Of a stretch of 64,000 bases of DNA, positions 58,975-64,000 are shown one piece after another. The position numbers and the translations under genes are program-made. The notes beneath the pieces are model-generated. The model searched no databases and had not been told where the DNA came from. It saw only the letters and a list, made by a program, of their open reading frames with translations. The DNA is taken from assembly GCA_013396915.1 (NCBI GenBank), contig VWZL01002557.1, positions 340,375-404,374 on the forward strand, written 5' to 3'. This stretch comes from Stercorarius parasiticus (lineage: Eukaryota > Chordata > Aves > Charadriiformes > Stercorariidae). How positions within the stretch are numbered: the first letter of the stretch is position 1; each line of letters begins with the position of its first letter.

Positions 58975-59640
58975 TGGTGAAGAATGTCACTTAGCAAAGT
59001 CTTATTCTGTCCAAGTAAAATGGTTGATAAATGAATGTAAATAATCTACAGTATTTTGCTTTAAATAGTCCACCATCAGTTAGAAATCTCAGAAAGAGAA
59101 TGAAACAATGAGAAAATGTTGTAAAACTGATCGCTTGATTTGTTTTTTTCCAATTGTGGCTGTTTTGAAAATATACTCTGCTTGCTTACACGAACAACAC
59201 ACAGAGAAGAGTTAAAAGTGGCACATTATCTTTCCAATGACATATTTAGCCAGTTATTCAGGCTATAATGAAGCTGTGTAATGAAGTCAATGTCCTTGAA
59301 AGTTCTTCATCAATTTTTTTCTCATCTGTCAGCATATCCACTTGCCGACACAATATTAATTAAACACAACATTTCCTGGAGTGTTGAAGTGAAGTCCCAT
59401 CACTGATAATGAACAGGTTTAGGAGAGTCACATCCCAACAAAATTACTTTTTAAACCAGCCTTATTAAGCAGAAAATTAGACCTAAATCACCCTACAACA
59501 TCCTCATTAAAAGCCACTGATCCTTGGCTGCTTCTATGTTCTAACATCTTTAATTAGCAAACTGCTAGTCTATCTGCCATGATAAATGCTATTAATCTTA
59601 CCTTTCATTTGCTTTCTCTTAACCTATCGTTTGCCCACTT
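58975..59640. promoter_or_regulatory. Long AT-rich block, conserved-element candidate
   Basis: About 650 bases, nearly CpG-free and non-repetitive: TCCAATTGTGGC, GGCTATAATGAAGC, CAATATTAATTAAAC, ACTGATAATGAAC, CTTTAATTAGCAAAC and GCTATTAATC. Probably two or three adjacent elements rather than one. Confidence 0.42.
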
Positions 59641-60439
59641 CAGGGAGACACTACGCTTCCACCAGAATTCATTTTATTGCGTCTAACGTCCTCGCAAGGA
59701 TGAAAAATGCGGCAGTCACGGGTTAAACGCGATGACTCTCTCTCCGCCCTCACTCCATCACTGACTTTCAGGATTTGTAGATATCTTGGATGGCAGACGT
59801 GCTGTGTTTGAGGGGAAATTAAGAGTATTTTCCAGTAGATATGGATGGAAAACTGCTGTCAAGCCTTGATAGCAAACCCCAGCGCAATGTGGATCGCTGC
59901 CCTCTCTGCCGCCCCACTGGAACCAGGGAAGAGTTATGGGCGTCAATTAAAAAATCTTCTGGGTGTCTGTGAAGGCTCCGCTCAAGGCAAAGAAATGCTT
60001 TAAAAACACGACTGCACTTTAGCATAGTAGCTACTAAATCTACACCCTTTGAGTAGCCTTTACAAAGCGTGACAGCTTCACAGCTTCCTTCATGTTTGTT
60101 CTCGGGAGCTCCGGAATGTATCAGGACAAACAACATACTGCATTAGGCCACTTTCACGTTACATTAATCAGAAGTAAGCATATAATGCGGTGCCATACTA
60201 CGCATTTCAGAAATGCGTTATTATTTGCTGGGTTCTCAGGTACAAAATGCCATCTTGTGTGTGGAGTGGTTTTTTCCCAGTTTATAACTGTGGAATCGGG
60301 ATTTTTCAGTAGGTTCGTGCTGGCTGATTCTTGCGGTGCGTTTGTGCATCACCTTCTTACGGCAACCAATATCACCACCTTCAGCTCACAGCTCCCGGGC
60401 AACAGGGAAGTACAAATTTGACCTCACCCACGCAAATAT

Positions 60440-60855
60440 CTTGTGTGATAAATCCAGTTTGAGTTATTCACTAGGTCTTTTCAATGGGCCTCTGAAAGAT
60501 GATCTGACCTGGATTAACATTTCATGTCCTCATCGCAGACACTCTCCACTACCCTCCACTTTCAGAGCTTAACTCTGAAGTTTGTCGGCATAATTGACTC
60601 CATTTACCCTTGTTCATTTATCTCTCACATTGTTATTATCCTGTATTATTTAGTGACCACACTTGCTTCCCCCAGACACAAACACTTTCCCTTGGCAGCT
60701 TTAATTGAAAGCTGCTTTTAATTTCCCATTGCCTTGGGTTATTCTGGTTGCTGACGGGCTGCTTCTTATTGGGGCCAGATTATTCTAACTGCTGGGAAAC
60801 TGCAGCCTTTTCAGCTCTCATTTTAAGCCCTAATTCTAGCACTAGGCTGTAAGGC
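60440..60855. promoter_or_regulatory. Candidate conserved element with TAATTG hairpin
   Basis: AT-rich, CpG-poor. Contains CTGGATTAAC (GGATTA core), GGCATAATTGAC, CATTGTTATTATCC, and an inverted repeat CAGCTTTAATTGAAAGCTG (60696-60714, 7-base arms). Confidence 0.4.
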
Positions 60856-61019
60856 AGGGGTTTCTCTCACCGTGTTTGTGTCCCCGAAAACCAGGCAGCT
60901 CTTCTAAGCTACCTGTGCAGCTTCTGCGCTCAATGTCAGAATAAGCATCCCCAGAAGGTGACTTGTCCACCTAGTCTCCAGTGATGTGAATTACCCTTGG
61001 GAAGCTGTTATCTATTATT

Positions 61020-61350
61020 CCTCAGGACGGAGGCAGCCCCAGCTTAATTAGTTGTCTGACTTTTAGATGTTGAGTTAGGGAGAATAATCTGACTCCCCGC
61101 AATTTTCTTTATTTCGGTCTGGAGCAGACGAGTCACGATTCGTATGCAGGAATCGTATTGGTGAAGCTGTGCTTTTCTAATGACACCCTTCTCTCGCCCC
61201 CAATATGTTTCCATTACCTTGCCATCAGGAAATAATTTTTTCTCCAGCACGCGAAGACACATGACATGCTCATTTACTCGCGCACACGCGAAACCAGATT
61301 AACTACTCCATAAATTAGTTAAAAGATTTTCCCAGAGAAAATGAAGAGGA
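61020..61350. promoter_or_regulatory. Candidate conserved element
   Basis: AGCTTAATTAGTTG at the left and ACCAGATTAACTACTCCATA with AAATTAGTTAAAAG at the right; the middle is less AT-rich with some CpG. Lower quality than neighbours. Confidence 0.25.
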
Positions 61351-63424
61351 AAGACATGTAATTTCCACTTCTCGGCTCCTGAATGGATGAAGATACTCTG
61401 TCTGCTCTGTCCAGGACTCTCCAGACAGATACTAGAAATCAAGATCACCGAGTTGTGATGACTGAGCGTATGTGAACAGAGGGGCTCCAGTCCATCCCAA
61501 GCTATTCATGTTTTTATCTCAACATTAATGACCACAGTGGTTGGGGTTTTTTTTGTCATATTTGGGTTAAACTCCACCATCCTGTGCCTCAAAATTTTGG
61601 GTATGCTGATCCTGAGTTTTATCAGCTGGGCCAAACGAAACCCCGAATTTAGGGTAAAAACACATCTGAATGGAAATCGAGATCAGAAGAAACTTTTGGT
61701 CTAACTCAAATAGAGCGTTTCAGGCCAGCAGCTAGAATAACGCGATGAATGAATCACAGGCCAGAGTGGCAAACAGGCTGAAAGTTATTAGAGAGGCATT
61801 GGAAGATTTGTGACGAAAAAATATCAGCCTTTTCCATGATTGGACTGGTTACGGGGCATCCTTGTCCGAGCAGATACCCCTCACACCGCTACCAGGCTGA
61901 GACGCTTTCTGCTGGCCAAATCCCAACCAAACCCCAACCCGCAGCCCCTCGGAGGAGCTTTTACAAGCTTTTAGATTGCATTAAAGTGCAAAAGATGAAC
62001 GTTGCTACTACTGCGGGACCTGATGGAGTTACACCCCTGTGGAGCACTCCTGCCACGCTCAGCAAACGGGCGGAGACACAGATTTTCGTCTGGGCTGAAT
62101 AAAATATCTTTTGTGCCTTACCTGGGTTGTCTCCTTTTGACCAGAGCACTCCTCATGTCATCTCTTACGAGATGGGGTAGGTGAAAATATTGCTTTCCTT
62201 TCAGACAACTAAAACCAGCCATTAAAAATGTTTCAGGCAGCAGAAATGTGTGCGTGTGCCATCAGCAATGTTGGGTGTCACACGGGAGATCCTGGGAAGG
62301 GCCAGAGAATAGAAATGAAGTGCTAGAAGTCGACTGCCCAAATAACGCTGATCACAAAAAGGGAACTTCATGAGGCTGGCACTTGTCTCATTGGAAAATG
62401 AGAAGGTGCCCTGCGGTTAGGGGAGTGATACTGGTGAAAAATTAGCGTAAGAACCAGATTAGCTCTGTGGAATGAAAACCAAAGGTTTTCTGAGGGGAAA
62501 TTACTGAGAGGGGAATTACAGGTTGTAGGTATCATCACCTCAGGATGAGTGAGAGCAAACCAGGGCTGGTGCAAAAGCAAAGGCTAGGCTAAAGTAGGGA
62601 TGTGACTATATGAATAAACCGATCCCTGTTAGAAGTGCCTATTTTCCCAGTAAGAAGAAAAACGGAGTTGTACAGCCGTGGTAGCACCTCCTCCTCCCAC
62701 CGTGTCTCGGGCTTGTTCCCTGGGGTCACCAGCTTCGTGCAGGACCCTCTCTGAAGCAGGAGCCGCTGGCTCGAGCGGTGACAGAGACGCAGAGAGTGCA
62801 ACAAAGGACAGCCCCGCGATGACATTTCACGTTACAGACCGATGCTTTCACAGACAGAGCCCGGATCTTGGCTGGAGCCTTTGCCATCTCCCCCGTTGCA
62901 GGGCAAGAAGCGACGGGTGCCGAGACAGGAGCTCAGAGAACCAGAAAGCTGCGGTTTTGCACCCAGGGCATGTCTCTACAGCAAAGCGTTTCATAAACCC
63001 TGGCCCAGATTGTCCCCTATGACTCGTCTGCACTTAGTGCAAGACGAGGATTGGAGAACAAAGGTGGCTTGAAGCCACCTTTCTGCCTCTCCACTCTGGA
63101 AGCAGCTGGGGACTGGCTGGTCCCCGGGGTAATTTCAAGTTGCCTCGGGCTAGTGTAGCAGCAGGAGACTGCTAGAGAAGAGCCAGGATGCAGCTACACC
63201 TCCTTTTCCATCGGCTGTCACTGCTCCAGAAGGAACCGGGAGGTGACTTGGGTGACACCACCACCACAACAGAGGCTCAGCCTTCCAGGGACCCCGAGTG
63301 CGGGGAGAGAGCGCGAACGTCAGTGCGGATGCTGCTAAGGAGGCAGCGCCATGTGCGGCTTGTTTAGGAAAGCAGCAAGCCCAGATCATCCGAATTCAAA
63401 TATGGTGAGCCGCTCGCGCCAGCC

Positions 63425-63478
63425 GGTGTGTGTCCCTGGGCAAACGCCTTCATCCTTGCTGTGCCTCAGGGCAAGGCA
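63425..63478 (+). mobile_element. Ancient MIR/CORE-SINE fragment
   Basis: TGTGTGTCCCTGGGCAAACG and then CTTGCTGTGCCTCAG match the MIR core 'gtgtgaccttgggcaagt...ctctgtgcctcag' with spacing kept. MIR-like copies predate the amniote split, so survival in a bird is expected at low density. Confidence 0.55.
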
Positions 63479-64000
63479 AGTGCAGAATGAAGTCAAAAGC
63501 AACAGAATTTCACTAATATAATCAGATACTGCTTCCAAATTTGGTTTAACTCTAGAAAAAACCCAAGTAAATACCCACAGACATGCACACTCAATGTGGT
63601 TGAGAATTAATTTTTCACTTATTTCTAGAGAAGCTATTTGCAGGCTGGATCAGAAGCCCACCGAGGGCAGAAGCACCTGCAGGGGAGACAATCTGCAAGA
63701 AGGAGAACTTCCACGAGCAGTCTGGTCCTAAGAAGCGCACGCAAGAGCTCAAAAAGGAAAGAAAAACCTCTTGCCCGACAAGGGATTTTGGTTTTGCTGA
63801 AATAAAACCTAAGATGGACCCCAAACACCTGCAAAGGAGAGACACATTTCAGAAAAGGTGCTTTTTGCGCATTGCTTACCCCCCCCCAAAAAAGGGTTAC
63901 CCCAGAAAAATGGGTATTTGCGAGCTGCTGCAAGCACCTGAACGAGGGGTCAGGTCGCACAGGAGCAAGCTCGCCTGTGTTGTGTGATCTCCGGGTACCA

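Larger units (their letters stand above)
28951..64000. other. Gene-poor region with many candidate conserved non-coding elements
   Basis: No open frame resembles a known protein and no consistent exon series is visible. The region alternates between GC-rich, ordinary DNA and AT-rich motif-dense blocks, the best of which are listed separately. Stretches not listed separately (for example 29550-30150, 33100-34180, 35100-36350, 37700-38800, 45550-46500, 47690-48900, 54650-56320, 61700-63400) show nothing I can support. In human, BHLHE23 lies next to SLC17A9 on this side at a comparable distance; its bHLH domain is not encoded here. Confidence 0.6.

Noticed and set aside
28951..64000. BHLHE23 coding exon
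   Set aside because: Looked for the bHLH words (NARERRRMHDLN, IATLLLAKNYI) in the listed frames of both strands; none found. The gene probably lies beyond the window.

Overview
The window is nuclear DNA from a bird. The evidence is four truncated CR1 non-LTR retrotransposons, three of which keep the avian 3' terminal repeat (ATTCTATG-type octamers), together with compact spliced vertebrate genes and GC-rich, CpG-island-like stretches typical of a microchromosome. Gene order is GID8, then SLC17A9, on the same strand. This matches human 20q13.33, so the locus is probably the bird equivalent of that block (chromosome 20 in chicken).

Layout. Positions 1-677 hold the last two coding exons of GID8 (C-terminal half, CRA region), followed by a long AT-rich 3' UTR to about 4.3 kb. 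Positions 4.3-7.1 kb are intergenic. A CpG island at about 7.13-7.75 kb contains the first coding exon of SLC17A9 (vesicular nucleotide transporter, VNUT). The 13 coding exons of SLC17A9 run from 7321 to 26400. I could phase and join all of them without a break, giving a 429-residue protein. Intron 1 is about 9.1 kb; it carries candidate conserved elements and ends in a CR1 copy almost touching exon 2.

From about 28.9 kb to 64 kb I find no convincing gene. This gene-poor stretch alternates GC-rich, unremarkable DNA with many short AT-rich, CpG-poor blocks. These blocks are full of homeodomain (TAATTA), POU octamer, GGATTA, SOX-like and E-box words and look like conserved non-coding elements. 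In human the next gene in this direction is BHLHE23, a developmental bHLH regulator. It is not present here, so the simplest reading is a regulatory landscape serving BHLHE23 or another gene beyond the right edge. Conservation itself cannot be measured from one sequence.

No operon, phage, CRISPR or microbial system is present. The most checkable points are: (i) an Arg-to-Gln change in the MFS motif-A loop of SLC17A9, located at the last base of an exon with a weak splice donor; (ii) a CR1 insertion next to the exon 2 acceptor; (iii) a possible alternative terminal exon in intron 9; and (iv) the dense block of candidate enhancers downstream.
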